The translations under genes were made by a program, and so were the position numbers. Source: Allobosea sp. WAO (GTDB taxonomy: Bacteria > Pseudomonadota > Alphaproteobacteria > Rhizobiales > Beijerinckiaceae). From it: a DNA stretch of 64,000 bases. A model generated the notes under the pieces. It searched no databases. It saw nothing but the letters and a program-made list of their open reading frames with translations, and was not told the DNA's origin. The stretch is from positions 434,001 through 498,000 of the forward strand of contig NZ_JXTJ01000006.1 in the NCBI RefSeq assembly GCF_001509835.1. The letters are read 5' to 3'. Below, one piece after another: positions 48,957-57,938 of this stretch (the first letter of the stretch is position 1; the number at the start of each line of letters is the position of its first letter).

Positions 48957-49488
48957 GCCGGTGTCCGCAGAGGTGGCGAAACTCCCGGTCGTGCTCGTCG
49001 CGGCGGTCGCTGACAACGGCGTGATCGGCAGCGAGAACAGCCTGATCTGGCGCCTGAAGACCGATATGCGGCGCTTTCGCGCGCTGACCATGGGCTGCCC
49101 GATCATCATGGGGCGCAAGACCTTCCTCTCGATCGGCAAGCCGCTGCCGGGTCGGCACACCGTGGTGCTGACGCGCGATCCGGATTTCCGGGCCGAAGGG
49201 GTCGAAGTCGCGACTTCGCTGGAGGAGGCGCTGGCGCTGGCGCAGCGGCTCGGGGCCGAGAAGGGCTCTGGCGCCGTGATCATCGGGGGAGGCAGCGAGA
49301 TCTATGCGCTTGCCCTGCCGCTGGTCGACCGGCTGGAGCTGACCTTCGTCCATGCCGCGCCGGAGGGCGACGCCGAGTTTCCGTCCTGGGACCGCGACGC
49401 CTTTCGCGAGACGTCGCGCAGCGACCATCCCGCTTCGGCGGAAGATGAGCACGCTTTCAGTTTCGCCAGCTTCGAGCGCCGCATTTGA
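48949..49488 (+). CDS. folA: Dihydrofolate reductase
   Basis: A 179-residue DHFR. AAVADNGVIGSENSLIWRLKTDM holds the substrate-binding region, MGRKTFLSIGKPLPGR binds NADPH, and GGGSEIYALALP is the late glycine motif. It regenerates tetrahydrofolate oxidised by ThyA. The GTG at 48949 overlaps the GNAT gene; a later GTG at 48961 is possible. Confidence 0.95.
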   Translation: MAKPVSAEVAKLPVVLVAAVADNGVIGSENSLIWRLKTDMRRFRALTMGCPIIMGRKTFLSIGKPLPGRHTVVLTRDPDFRAEGVEVATSLEEALALAQRLGAEKGSGAVIIGGGSEIYALALPLVDRLELTFVHAAPEGDAEFPSWDRDAFRETSRSDHPASAEDEHAFSFASFERRI

Positions 49489-49656
49489 GCCCTTTCGAGC
49501 GCCGGCGCGACAAATGGCTTACGACGAAAGGGGCTTGCGTCGTTGACGAATCCGTGGCCGATGCCCAAGTCACAGCGCATCGCGCCGCCCGGCGCTGACA
49601 ATGAACTGCCGTTCGGTTATTGCACGGTCGGTATTAAAGTGAGGAACGGCTGAAGA

Positions 49657-50829
49657 ATGCCTTGGAGCAACCAGAGCGGCGGTAGCGGGGGAAGCGGCGG
49701 CGGAGGTGGTCCTTGGGGCCAGCGCGGCGGCGGCGGCGGCAATGGCGGCGGTCCTTGGGGCGGCGGTCCTTCGGGCGGCGGCACGCCTCCCGATCTCGAG
49801 GAAATCATCCGGCGCGGCCAGGACCGGCTGAAGAACTTCATGCCCGGCGGCAATCTCGGCGGGCGCGGCGCGCTCCTGATCGGCCTCGGCCTCGTGCTCG
49901 TCTGGCTCGCTACCGGCGTCTATACGGTGCGCCCGAACGAGGTCGGCCTCAACCTGATCTTCGGCAAATATGTCGGCAAGACCGGCCAGGGCCTGAACTA
50001 CAACCTGCCTTACCCGATCGGCAGCGTGATCAAGCCCCAGGTCACCAACGTCATCACCACCGAGGTCGGCTTCCGGACCGTCGAATCCGTGCGCGCTTCG
50101 CGCCAGAGCGACGTGCCCGAGGAAAGCCTGATGCTGACCGGCGACGAGAACATCGTCGACATCGACGTGATCGTGCAGTGGCAGATCGACCCGGGTGCGC
50201 CCGAGGCCTTCGTCTTCAACATCCAGGACCCGCCGGGAACCGTGAAGGCCGTGGCCGAGAGCGCGATGCGCGAGGTCATCGGCCGGCGCAACATCCAGCC
50301 GGTGCTGACCACCGACCGCGCCCAGATCGAGACCGAGGTGCGCCAGCTGATGCAGGACACGCTCAACTCCTATCGGGCTGGCGTGCAGATCAGGCTTGTC
50401 CAGCTCCAGAAGGTCGATCCGCCGCAGCAGGTCATCGACGCCTTCCGCGACGTCCAGGCGGCGCGCGCCGACCAGGAGCGCCTGCGCAACGAGGCCGAGA
50501 CCTATGCCAACCGGGTCGTGCCGGAATCGCGCGGTCGCTCGGCGCAACTGATCCAGTCCGCCGAAGCCTTCAAGGACCAGACGGTCAATGAGGCGCTCGG
50601 CCAGATCAGCCGCTTCACCGCGGTCTACGAGCAGTACAAGAACGCGCCGGGCGTGACCCGCGAGCGTCTCTTCATCGAAACCATGGAGCGTGTCCTCGGC
50701 GGCATGGACAAGATCATCCTCGATCAGAACAAGTCCGGCAGCGGCGTCGTCCCCTATCTGCCTCTCTCCGAACTTGGGCAGCCCCGTCGTCCGGCCGGCC
50801 AGGCCCAGCAGCAGGGAGCGGTGCGATGA
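49657..50829 (+). CDS. hflK: FtsH protease activity modulator HflK
   Basis: A 390-residue SPFH-family protein. The first ~65 residues are Gly-rich (GGSGGSGGGGG pattern, GPWGQRGGG). A single membrane helix (~residues 69-88) is followed by the SPFH domain beginning VRPNEVGLNLIFGKYVG. HflK and HflC form a large inner-membrane cage around FtsH. Its stop overlaps hflC (ATGA). Confidence 0.95.
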   Translation: MPWSNQSGGSGGSGGGGGPWGQRGGGGGNGGGPWGGGPSGGGTPPDLEEIIRRGQDRLKNFMPGGNLGGRGALLIGLGLVLVWLATGVYTVRPNEVGLNLIFGKYVGKTGQGLNYNLPYPIGSVIKPQVTNVITTEVGFRTVESVRASRQSDVPEESLMLTGDENIVDIDVIVQWQIDPGAPEAFVFNIQDPPGTVKAVAESAMREVIGRRNIQPVLTTDRAQIETEVRQLMQDTLNSYRAGVQIRLVQLQKVDPPQQVIDAFRDVQAARADQERLRNEAETYANRVVPESRGRSAQLIQSAEAFKDQTVNEALGQISRFTAVYEQYKNAPGVTRERLFIETMERVLGGMDKIILDQNKSGSGVVPYLPLSELGQPRRPAGQAQQQGAVR

Positions 50830-51758
50830 ACGGCTTCCTTCGCGTCGGCGCGCTCGCGCTGATCGGCATCGCGGCCGTCGTGTTCTACGTCGCGACCTTC
50901 GTGGTGCAGCAGACCCAGTCGGCCATCGTGCTGCGCTTCGGCGCGGTGCGCAGCGTCGTCACTGCGCCCGGCCTCTATTTCAAGCTGCCGGCGCCCTTCG
51001 AGCAGGTCGTCTATCTCGACAACCGCATCCTCGACCTCGACCTGCCGGCGCAGGAAATCATCGCCGCCGACCAGAAGCGTCTCGTCGTCGACGCCTTCAC
51101 GCGCTACCGGATCTCCGATCCGCTGCGCTTCTACCAGGCGGTCAACAACATCCCGCGCGCCAACTCGCAGCTGGCTTCGATCGTCAACGGTAACGTCCGT
51201 TCGGTGCTGGCCGAGGCGACCTTCACCTCGATGGTTCGCAACGACCGCTCGCGGCTGATGAACCGCATCCGCGACGATGTGAACCGCGAGGCGGCCCGCT
51301 TCGGCATGACCGTCGTCGACGTTCGTCTGCGCCGGGTCGACCTGCCGCAGGCCAACTCGCAGGCGGTGTTCCAGCGCATGCAGACCGAGCGTCAGCGCGA
51401 GGCTGCCGAAGCTCGCGCGCTCGGTGCCCAGCAGGCGCAGGAAATCCGGGCCAGGGCCGAGCGCGAGGCGACGATCATCGTGGCCGAGGCGCAGCGCAAG
51501 TCGGACGAGATTCGCGGCCAGGGCGAAGGCGAACGCAACCGCATCTTCGCCGAAGGCTTCGGCAAGGATCCGGAGTTCTTCGCCTTCTACCGGTCGATGC
51601 AGGCCTATGAAGCAAGCCTGAAGGCCGGGGATACGCGCATGCTGCTCTCGCCGGATTCGCCCTTCTTCCGCTTCTTCAACGATCCGGCCGGCGGCAAGCA
51701 GGGAGCGGCACCCGCCGCTGCCGGCGCTGCTCCGGCGGCCGGCGCCGCCCGGCCCTGA
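50826..51758 (+). CDS. hflC: Protease modulator HflC
   Basis: A 310-residue SPFH protein with an N-terminal membrane helix (residues 7-27), then QQTQSAIVLRFGAVRSVV and the coiled-coil ARAEREATIIVAEAQRKSDEIRG. The C-terminus is a low-complexity Ala/Pro tail. It is the partner of HflK in the FtsH complex. Confidence 0.95.
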   Translation: MNGFLRVGALALIGIAAVVFYVATFVVQQTQSAIVLRFGAVRSVVTAPGLYFKLPAPFEQVVYLDNRILDLDLPAQEIIAADQKRLVVDAFTRYRISDPLRFYQAVNNIPRANSQLASIVNGNVRSVLAEATFTSMVRNDRSRLMNRIRDDVNREAARFGMTVVDVRLRRVDLPQANSQAVFQRMQTERQREAAEARALGAQQAQEIRARAEREATIIVAEAQRKSDEIRGQGEGERNRIFAEGFGKDPEFFAFYRSMQAYEASLKAGDTRMLLSPDSPFFRFFNDPAGGKQGAAPAAAGAAPAAGAARP

Positions 51759-51781
51759 TCTCAAGCGGGCGTCGGGGCGGC

Positions 51782-51967
51782 ATGACGGATTTCCTCGCGG
51801 CATTGGGCCTGGTCTTCGCCATCGAGGGGATTCTGTTCGCTGCCATTCCGCATCTCGCCAAGGATGCGCTGCGCAGCGCGGCCGAGACGCCGCCCGATCG
51901 GATGCGGCTGATCGGCATCGTCTCGGCGATCGTCGGCGTGCTGCTGGTCTGGCTGGTGCGCGGTTAG
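51782..51967 (+). CDS. DUF2065 membrane protein
   Basis: A 61-residue protein with two hydrophobic helices. FLAALGLVFAIEGILFAAIPHLAKDALR and LIGIVSAIVGVLLVWLVRG match DUF2065 (YjeT-like). It sits between hflC and degP as in most alphaproteobacteria and in the hfl region of enterics, so a link to membrane protein quality control is likely but untested. Confidence 0.9.
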   Translation: MTDFLAALGLVFAIEGILFAAIPHLAKDALRSAAETPPDRMRLIGIVSAIVGVLLVWLVRG

Positions 51968-52032
51968 GCCAGCGCTGACATCCGAGAAGCGGCTTTCGCT
52001 TTTCGGCCGGAGGCCGGGAGCGTGGCCGCTTC

Positions 52033-52091
52033 GCCGATCGAGGGCGATCGGCACCAAATTTTGACCGGCAGGCGGTATCCGCCTGCCGGTC
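52033..52091. repeat. Two consecutive hairpins upstream of degP
   Basis: GCCGATCG/CGATCGGC with loop AGGG (52033-52052) is followed by the 13-bp perfect stem GACCGGCAGGCGG / CCGCCTGCCGGTC with loop TAT (52063-52091). They lie between DUF2065 and degP. The first is followed by AAATTTT and may end the hflKC transcript; the second has no T tract. Confidence 0.6.
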
Positions 52092-52228
52092 GCTGCATTC
52101 GGCGGTCAGAAGCGCGTGATCGCGCAATCTTGCGTCGCCCTTCCGCCGCATTTTGGCGTTCTGAGTTGCGTTCAGATTTCGGCTGCGCTGCAATGCCAGC
52201 AAGGCGCGACCTTCTCACGAGGACATCG

Positions 52229-53755
52229 ATGGCAAGCAAACTCTCCCATGCCTCCCGCCTGACGCGCGTCGCGCTCCTCGCCGGTGTCGCGCTCGGGGTG
52301 CCGCTTGCGGCGCCGGCATTCGGCCAGGCGACGGCAGCCTCGCCGCAGGTGCAGGGCCAGATTTCGCTGGCCGACCTTGCCGAGCGCGTGATGCCGGCCG
52401 TGGTCAACATCGCCGCGGTGACGACGAGCGAGACGCGCGGCCGCACCTTGCCGCAGCTGCCGCAGCTGGGCCCCGACACGCCGTTCGGCGATCTGTTCGA
52501 AGAGTTCTTCAACCGCCGCGGCCAGGGCCAGCAGAATCAGCAGGGCGAGCGCCAAGCCCCGCAGCAGCGCCGTTCGCAATCGGCAGGCTCGGGCTTCGTG
52601 ATCGATCCGTCGGGAATCGTGGTGACCAACAACCACGTCATCGGCGATGCCAACGAGATCACGGTGGTGTTCGGTGACGGGCTGCGGCTCAAGGCCGAGG
52701 TGATCGGTAAGGACGCCAAGGTCGACCTCGCCGTGCTGCGGGTGAAGCACGACAAGCCGCTGCCCTTCGTCAAGTTCGGCGATTCCGACAAGATGCGGAT
52801 CGGCGATCCAGTGATGGCGATCGGCAACCCGTTCGGTCTCGGAGGCTCGGTCTCGTCGGGCATCGTTTCGGCGCGCAACCGCGACATCAACCAGGGTCCC
52901 TACGACACCTATATCCAGACCGACGCGGCCATCAACAAGGGCAATTCCGGCGGTCCCCTGTTCAACATGGCCGGCGAGGTCATCGGCATCAACACCGCGA
53001 TCCTGTCGCCGACCGGCGGCTCGGTCGGCATCGGCTTTGCCGTGCCGTCCTCGCTGGCGACGAACATCGTCGACCAGCTCAAGGAGTTCGGCGAGACCCG
53101 GCGCGGCTGGCTCGGTGTGCGCATCCAGAACGTCGATGACGCCACCGCCGAGGCGCTCGGCCTCGGTACGGCGCGCGGCGCTCTCGTCGCTGGCGTCGAC
53201 GACAAGGGCCCGGCCAAGCCGGCGGGCCTCGAGATCGGCGACGTGATCGTCAAGTTCGACGGCAAGGACGTCAAGGATTCGCGCGACCTGCCGCGCATCG
53301 TGGCGGCGACGCCGGTCGGCAAGGACGTGCCGATGCAGGTGATGCGCAAGGGCAAGGAAGTCACCAAGACGGTCAAGCTCGGCCGGCTCGAGGATGGCGA
53401 GAAGGTCCAGCAGGCTTCGGCCAACAACAAGCCGGCAGAAGCTGCCAAGCCGGCCGTGACCTCGGCGCTCGGCCTCGAGCTTTCGGCCCAGAGCGAGGAG
53501 CTGCGCAAGCGCTACTCGATCAAGGACGGGCTGAAGGGCGTCGTCATCACCAAGGTCGACAGCAATTCGAACGCCGCAGACAAGCGCATCCTGGTCGGCG
53601 AGCTCGTCGTCGAGGTCGGCCAGGAGGCGGTGAACTCGCCCGAGGACGTGACCAAGCGTCTCGACGCCCTCAAGAAGGAGGGCAAGAAGTCGGCCCTGCT
53701 GCTGGTCTCGAACGGCCAGGGCGAAGTGCGCTTCGTCGCTGTGTCGATGAACTGA
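52229..53755 (+). CDS. degP: Do-family periplasmic serine protease
   Basis: A 508-residue HtrA/Do protease started at MASKLSHASRL (ATG 52229). Signal peptide to about residue 32 (APAFG). The Q-rich LA loop (95-115) precedes the trypsin-like domain with catalytic His136, Asp166 and Ser240 (GNSGG). Two PDZ domains follow (~280-370 and ~410-500). It degrades or refolds misfolded envelope proteins. The hflKC-DUF2065-degP order is conserved. A terminator follows. Confidence 0.95.
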   Translation: MASKLSHASRLTRVALLAGVALGVPLAAPAFGQATAASPQVQGQISLADLAERVMPAVVNIAAVTTSETRGRTLPQLPQLGPDTPFGDLFEEFFNRRGQGQQNQQGERQAPQQRRSQSAGSGFVIDPSGIVVTNNHVIGDANEITVVFGDGLRLKAEVIGKDAKVDLAVLRVKHDKPLPFVKFGDSDKMRIGDPVMAIGNPFGLGGSVSSGIVSARNRDINQGPYDTYIQTDAAINKGNSGGPLFNMAGEVIGINTAILSPTGGSVGIGFAVPSSLATNIVDQLKEFGETRRGWLGVRIQNVDDATAEALGLGTARGALVAGVDDKGPAKPAGLEIGDVIVKFDGKDVKDSRDLPRIVAATPVGKDVPMQVMRKGKEVTKTVKLGRLEDGEKVQQASANNKPAEAAKPAVTSALGLELSAQSEELRKRYSIKDGLKGVVITKVDSNSNAADKRILVGELVVEVGQEAVNSPEDVTKRLDALKKEGKKSALLLVSNGQGEVRFVAVSMN

Positions 53756-53780
53756 GCCCGGCTATCGACGGAAGATCCCG

Positions 53781-53807
53781 AGGGCGGCCGCAAGGCCGCC
53801 CTTTTTC
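53781..53807 (+). terminator. Intrinsic terminator of degP
   Basis: AGGGCGGCC-GCAA-GGCCGCCCT followed by TTTTCTT, 26 bases after the stop. Confidence 0.85.
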
Positions 53808-53908
53808 TTGGCTGACCAGTGTCTGGCAGATCGGCGTCATCAGCCTTTTGCATTGGCAAGCGGGAACGGCAGCGGCCAGAGTTCCCGCAACTGCGGGAGA
53901 ACTACCGG

Positions 53909-54250
53909 ATGCGGATGAGTGAAATTCCCTTCGGGACGACCGACTGGTCGAGCATCGAGCCCGAATTCCATGCGGGTGAGCAGGGCCAGGCGAGCTGGCG
54001 CACCCGTCGTTTCGGTCCGGCGGACAATGCGATCCGGGTGCGGATGGTCGAGTATTCGCCCGGCTACGTCTCCGACCATTGGTGCGAGAAGGGCCATATC
54101 CTGCTCTGCCTTGAGGGCGAGCTTGAGACCACGCTGGCGGATGGCCGGGTCATGCTGCTGCAGCCGGGGATGAGCTATCAGGTCGCCGATGGCGCCGAGC
54201 CGCATCGGTCCCGGGCGCCGAAGGGCGCGCGGCTGTTCATCGTCGATTGA
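53909..54250 (+). CDS. DHCW-motif cupin fold protein
   Basis: A 113-residue single cupin. The family motif is present as SDHWCEKGHILLCLEGEL, with Asp-His-Trp-Cys in the metal-binding region, and the second cupin strand pair as GMSYQVADGAEPHRS. The catalytic role is unknown. The ATG at 53909 (or 53915) is preceded by GGGAGA, which itself lies in the 3' arm of a stem-loop AGTTCCCGC/GCGGGAGAACT (53880-53903). Confidence 0.87.
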   Translation: MRMSEIPFGTTDWSSIEPEFHAGEQGQASWRTRRFGPADNAIRVRMVEYSPGYVSDHWCEKGHILLCLEGELETTLADGRVMLLQPGMSYQVADGAEPHRSRAPKGARLFIVD

Positions 54251-54292
54251 GCCGGTTGGCAGGCTCGCGCCTGGCCGGGGCGAAGCGTCCGG

Positions 54293-55183
54293 TCAGGTCT
54301 TGACGATTTCCTCGCCGCGATAGCCCTGAGCGTAGAGCAGGGCGGTCAGATCGGCATGGTCCAGTCGAGCGTCGGCCGCGGCGGCGACGGCCGGCTTGGC
54401 GCGGAAGGCGACACCGAGCCCGGCCTCGCCGAGCATGGCGAGATCGTTGGCGCCGTCGCCGACGGCGAGCGTTGCCTCGTTCGGCAGGCTGAAGCGGCTG
54501 CGCAATTCAACCAGCGTATCGAGCTTGGCCTGCTTGCCGAGGATCGGCTCGGCGACCTCTCCCTTCAACATGTGGCCTTCGCCGAGCAGGATGTTCGAGC
54601 GGTCCTCGTCGAAGCCGATCATCCGGCCGATCGGCCCGGTGAAGACGGTGAATCCACCTGAAACCAGTGCGGTGTAGCCGCCACGGGCGCGCATGGTCCG
54701 CACCAGGGCGCTGCCACCCGGCGTCAGCGTGATGCGCTCGGCGATGATCTCGTCGACGACGGTGAGCGGGATGCCCTTGAGCAGTGCGACGCGCTCGCGC
54801 AGCGCCGGCTCGAATTCGAGCTCGCCGCGCATGGCGCGCTCGGTGATAGCGGAGACCTTCTCCTTCAGCCCGACATAGGCGGCAAGCTCGTCGATGCACT
54901 CCTGGCCGATCATGGTCGAATCCATGTCGGCGAGGAACAGGCGCTTGCGCCGCGTCGCCGCCGGCTGGACGAGGATGTCGACGGCGGCGCCGTCGAGCGC
55001 TGCACGCAGCGTCGCTTCGAGCTTGCGCGCATCGCCGGCTTCCGCGAAGAGATCGGCCGCGATCTCGCCATCCAGGCGTTCGATCCGGGCCGGAGCGGGC
55101 GAGGCGGCGCGCAGGCGGGCGAGCAGCGCCTCGTCGAGCAGGGCCTGACCATGGGCGGAGACGAAGGTGGCAACGAGCGTCAT
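54293..55183 (-). CDS. serB: Phosphoserine phosphatase
   Basis: A 296-residue HAD phosphatase started at [12 protein letters not shown] (ATG 55181-55183). The N-terminal ~75 residues are ACT-like. The catalytic motif is DMDST with Asp86 and Asp88. [10 protein letters not shown] gives motif II and [10 protein letters not shown] the metal-binding motif IV. It completes serine synthesis from phosphoserine. It is divergent from miaA with only 18 bases between the proposed starts. Confidence 0.95.
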   Translation of the reverse strand: MTLVATFVSAHGQALLDEALLARLRAASPAPARIERLDGEIAADLFAEAGDARKLEATLRAALDGAAVDILVQPAATRRKRLFLADMDSTMIGQECIDELAAYVGLKEKVSAITERAMRGELEFEPALRERVALLKGIPLTVVDEIIAERITLTPGGSALVRTMRARGGYTALVSGGFTVFTGPIGRMIGFDEDRSNILLGEGHMLKGEVAEPILGKQAKLDTLVELRSRFSLPNEATLAVGDGANDLAMLGEAGLGVAFRAKPAVAAAADARLDHADLTALLYAQGYRGEEIVKT

Positions 55184-55201
55184 GAGGGAGCCGGGCAGGA
55201 G

Positions 55202-56122
55202 GTGAGATACAGCGCGGTGCTCATCGCAGGTCCGACGGCGAGCGGCAAGTCGGCACTGGCCGTCGCGCTGGCGCAACGCTTCGGCGGCGGCGTGGTCAAT
55301 GCCGACTCGATGCAGGTCTATCGCGATCTCCAGGTGATCACGGCGCGGCCGACGCCGGAGGAGATGGGCGATGTCCCTCACCATCTCTACGGCCATGTCG
55401 ATGGTGCTACGAACCATTCGGTCGCGGCCTATGCCGCTGAGGCTGCTGCGTTGCTTGACACTCTGTCGGCGCAGGGGCGCCTGCCGGTGCTGGTCGGTGG
55501 CACCGGCCTTTATTTCAAGGCGCTGACCGAAGGGCTATCTGCAATTCCGCCGGTGCCCGAAGCGGTCCGCGTCGCATTCAGGGCTCATGCGGCCGAATGC
55601 GCAACCGACGCGCTGCATGCCGAGCTCGCTGATAAAGACCCGGAGATGGCGGCGCGGCTGCGCCCGAGCGATCGGCTGCGGGTAATGCGAGCGCTGGAGG
55701 TAATCGCCGCGACCGGCCGTTCGCTCGCCAGCTTCCAGGGCGAACGCCAGCCGGGACCGCTGGCAGGCCAGAAGCTGCTGCAGATCTTCCTGGCTCCGGA
55801 GCGGGAGCTGGTTCGGGAGCGGATCGACCGGCGCTTCGACGCGATGATGGCGGCAGGAGCGCTGGAGGAGGTCGCGGCGCTGCGTGAAAGGCAGCTCGAT
55901 CCGCTGTTGCCGGTGATGCGTGCCCATGGCGTGCCCGGGCTGATCGCCTATCTCGACGGCACGCTTGCGCTCGAAGAGGCCGTGGCGCGAGGCAAGGCCG
56001 ATACGCGCGCCTATGCCAAGCGCCAGGTCACCTGGTTCCGCCACCAGATGGAAGGCTGGCATGCCGTGGCGCCCGAGGCCGGGCTTGCCTTCGCCCTCGC
56101 CGAACTCGAACCGACGGGCTGA
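55202..56122 (+). CDS. miaA: tRNA dimethylallyltransferase
   Basis: A 306-residue enzyme that prenylates A37 of tRNAs reading UNN codons. The P-loop GPTASGKS is near residue 9 and DSMQVYRDL carries the catalytic Asp region. [10 protein letters not shown] and late [10 protein letters not shown] are family motifs. The GTG at 55202 gives the normal N-terminus; an ATG at 55151 in frame would add 17 residues without family similarity and overlap serB. Confidence 0.93.
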   Translation: MRYSAVLIAGPTASGKSALAVALAQRFGGGVVNADSMQVYRDLQVITARPTPEEMGDVPHHLYGHVDGATNHSVAAYAAEAAALLDTLSAQGRLPVLVGGTGLYFKALTEGLSAIPPVPEAVRVAFRAHAAECATDALHAELADKDPEMAARLRPSDRLRVMRALEVIAATGRSLASFQGERQPGPLAGQKLLQIFLAPERELVRERIDRRFDAMMAAGALEEVAALRERQLDPLLPVMRAHGVPGLIAYLDGTLALEEAVARGKADTRAYAKRQVTWFRHQMEGWHAVAPEAGLAFALAELEPTG

Positions 56123-56144
56123 GCGGCAGTCCTGAGCCGCGCGG

Positions 56145-57605
56145 TCAGGCGGCGGCGGCGTTCTCGTCCCCGGCGCTGCGGATGCAGTCCCGGCCCTCGT
56201 TCTTGGCCCGGTAGAGCTGCTTGTCGGCGCGGGCGACGAAGGTGTTGAAATCCTCGTCGGGATGTCGCGTGGAGACGCCGATGCTGGCGGTGACCTGAAG
56301 GTCGAGCGTCTCCGAAACCGGCAGATGGGTCCGGCGCAGAGCGGCATGCAGTCGCTCGGCGATGAGCCGCGCCTCGCGCGCTCCCGTGCGCGGCAGAAGC
56401 ACCGCGAATTCCTCGCCGCCGAGGCGGCCGACCAGATCCTGCCCGGCGCGCATCTGGCCTAGCAGGAGATCAGCGAAGGCGCGGATGACGGCGTCTCCGG
56501 CAGCATGGCCGTGGCTGTCGTTGACCTGCTTGAAATGGTCGAGGTCGATGATGAAGAGCGAGGTTTCATCGCCAGAGGCGGCCGCGGCCGCGATTTCGGC
56601 ATTGGCCTTCTCGGTCAGCGAGCGGCGATTGAGCAGCGTCGTCAGCGGATCGGTCTCGGCGAGGCGGCGCAGCTCCTGCTCGCGCTCCTCGCGCTGGCCG
56701 AGCTCGTGGGAAAGGGCGCGCCGCGTTGCGCGCTCCTTGCCGATCTCGAGCGCCAGCGTCGCGGCTCGACTTTGCAGGGTTAGGTTGGCGAGTTTCAGCT
56801 CGGAGATGTCCGTGAGGGTCATCACCAGCCCGTCGCCGAGCGGGGCGAGGGCGATCTGCAGCCAGACCTCGCGTCCGTCGAGCACATGGCAGGTCTCGAA
56901 CATATCGCCACGACGCAGCTCCATGACATAGAGGCAGCGGCGCCAGACCGTGTCGTCGGCGAGGAAGGGCAAGGCCTGGCGCCCGTCGCTGTCTACCAGC
57001 GCACCGTCAGGAGCGCCGGCCATGGCCGCCGCGCGGCGGTTGGCGGTGATGATGACGGTGCGGGCGATGTCGCCTTCATCGTCGCGCACGGCGCGCAGCG
57101 CGACGATGCCGGCCGGCGAGGTATCGAGCACTGTCGTCAGCAGCTCCTCGTGGAAATGCATGGGTTTGCTGAAGACGATGAGGCGGCGCTCGCCATCGGC
57201 GCGTGTCGTCGGCAGAATCAGGCGTTCCCAGAGGCTGACGCGGACGGTCTTGACGGCGCGATGGATCGAGTAGAGCGGCTTGCCGCTGGCCAGCACCTGA
57301 TCATAGCAGGCGATGGTGAAGCGGGAGACGTTGGGCGACATGCCGGAGACCCGTGCGCCGGTCCGGTCGCCGCCCACATTGCGGGCGATGTCGCGGCCGA
57401 AGTGCTCGTAGACGTAATCGCCTTCGGCCGGGGCCATGATCATGATGTCGCGGCTGCAGAAGGAGAGCAACTCGTGGCTGAAGTCCTCGAAGGGCGCGCC
57501 GCCGAGCTCTCCCTGCGCGCTGTGCTCGAAGCGGCGCAGCAGGTCGGCGACTTCGGGAGCGTAGGCTCTCTCGGCGATGTTGTGGGTGTGGACTTCCTGA
57601 TACAT
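56145..57605 (-). CDS. PAS-containing diguanylate cyclase
   Basis: A 486-residue cytosolic signalling protein. A novel-looking N-terminal region (1-155) is followed by a PAS-like domain (~160-280: LDTSPAGIVALRAV), a short coiled coil and a GGDEF domain with active-site GGEEF at 396-400. GGEEF is a competent cyclase motif. The I-site RxxD is not present in the usual place (AGQD), so product inhibition may be weak. No membrane helix is seen. Confidence 0.9.
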   Translation of the reverse strand: MYQEVHTHNIAERAYAPEVADLLRRFEHSAQGELGGAPFEDFSHELLSFCSRDIMIMAPAEGDYVYEHFGRDIARNVGGDRTGARVSGMSPNVSRFTIACYDQVLASGKPLYSIHRAVKTVRVSLWERLILPTTRADGERRLIVFSKPMHFHEELLTTVLDTSPAGIVALRAVRDDEGDIARTVIITANRRAAAMAGAPDGALVDSDGRQALPFLADDTVWRRCLYVMELRRGDMFETCHVLDGREVWLQIALAPLGDGLVMTLTDISELKLANLTLQSRAATLALEIGKERATRRALSHELGQREEREQELRRLAETDPLTTLLNRRSLTEKANAEIAAAAASGDETSLFIIDLDHFKQVNDSHGHAAGDAVIRAFADLLLGQMRAGQDLVGRLGGEEFAVLLPRTGAREARLIAERLHAALRRTHLPVSETLDLQVTASIGVSTRHPDEDFNTFVARADKQLYRAKNEGRDCIRSAGDENAAAA

Positions 57606-57721
57606 CGCGCCCGGCTTCCGTCAGCCGATCGCTATCAGGGGGGTCTTGAGAAAGTGTTCCTTTGCGGCAACAAAAGTACCGGCAAATTATCCGCTGCCAC
57701 GAGATTGCGCGCTGCAAGCCG

Positions 57722-57750
57722 CTTGACCGGCTGGCGGCGCTCGTCTAGCG
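57722..57750 (+). promoter_or_regulatory. Candidate housekeeping promoter of ilvB
   Basis: CTTGAC, a 17-base spacer and CTAGCG fit an alphaproteobacterial sigma-70 promoter, about 33 bases upstream of the leader-peptide ATG. Confidence 0.45.
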
Positions 57751-57782
57751 TCCGCCAAATTCGTTCACTGTAAGGGCGCGAC

Positions 57783-57818
57783 ATGCGCAAGTTCATTCTC
57801 GTAAAGGTGCGCTGGTAG
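57783..57818 (+). CDS. ilvB leader peptide
   Basis: An 11-codon frame, MRKFILVKVRW and TAG, with AAGGG about seven bases upstream. Codons 5-7 are Ile-Leu-Val and codon 9 is Val, the three branched-chain amino acids whose synthesis the downstream operon starts. It is followed by alternative hairpins and a terminator, the layout of translational attenuation control. Confidence 0.8.
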   Translation: MRKFILVKVRW

Positions 57819-57886
57819 GGGCCGGTTTAACAAACCGGGTGTCCCCAACGCCAGCGCACGCCCAGGCCCCTCGGAGGGCCTTTTTT
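57807..57886 (+). promoter_or_regulatory. Transcription attenuator of ilvB
   Basis: GTGCGCTGG inside the leader frame (57807-57815) is complementary to CCAGCGCAC (57851-57859), enclosing a hairpin CCGGTTT/AAACCGG. The terminator AGGCCC/GGGCCT plus T run is at 57864-57886. GGGGCC (57818-57823) can pair with GGCCCC (57865-57870) in the terminator, giving a possible antiterminator. Ribosome position on the leader would decide between them. Confidence 0.7.
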
Positions 57887-57938
57887 ATTGCCTTTTTTCC
57901 AGCTGAACCCGACAAGACAGACCGCGCAGGAGACCGTT

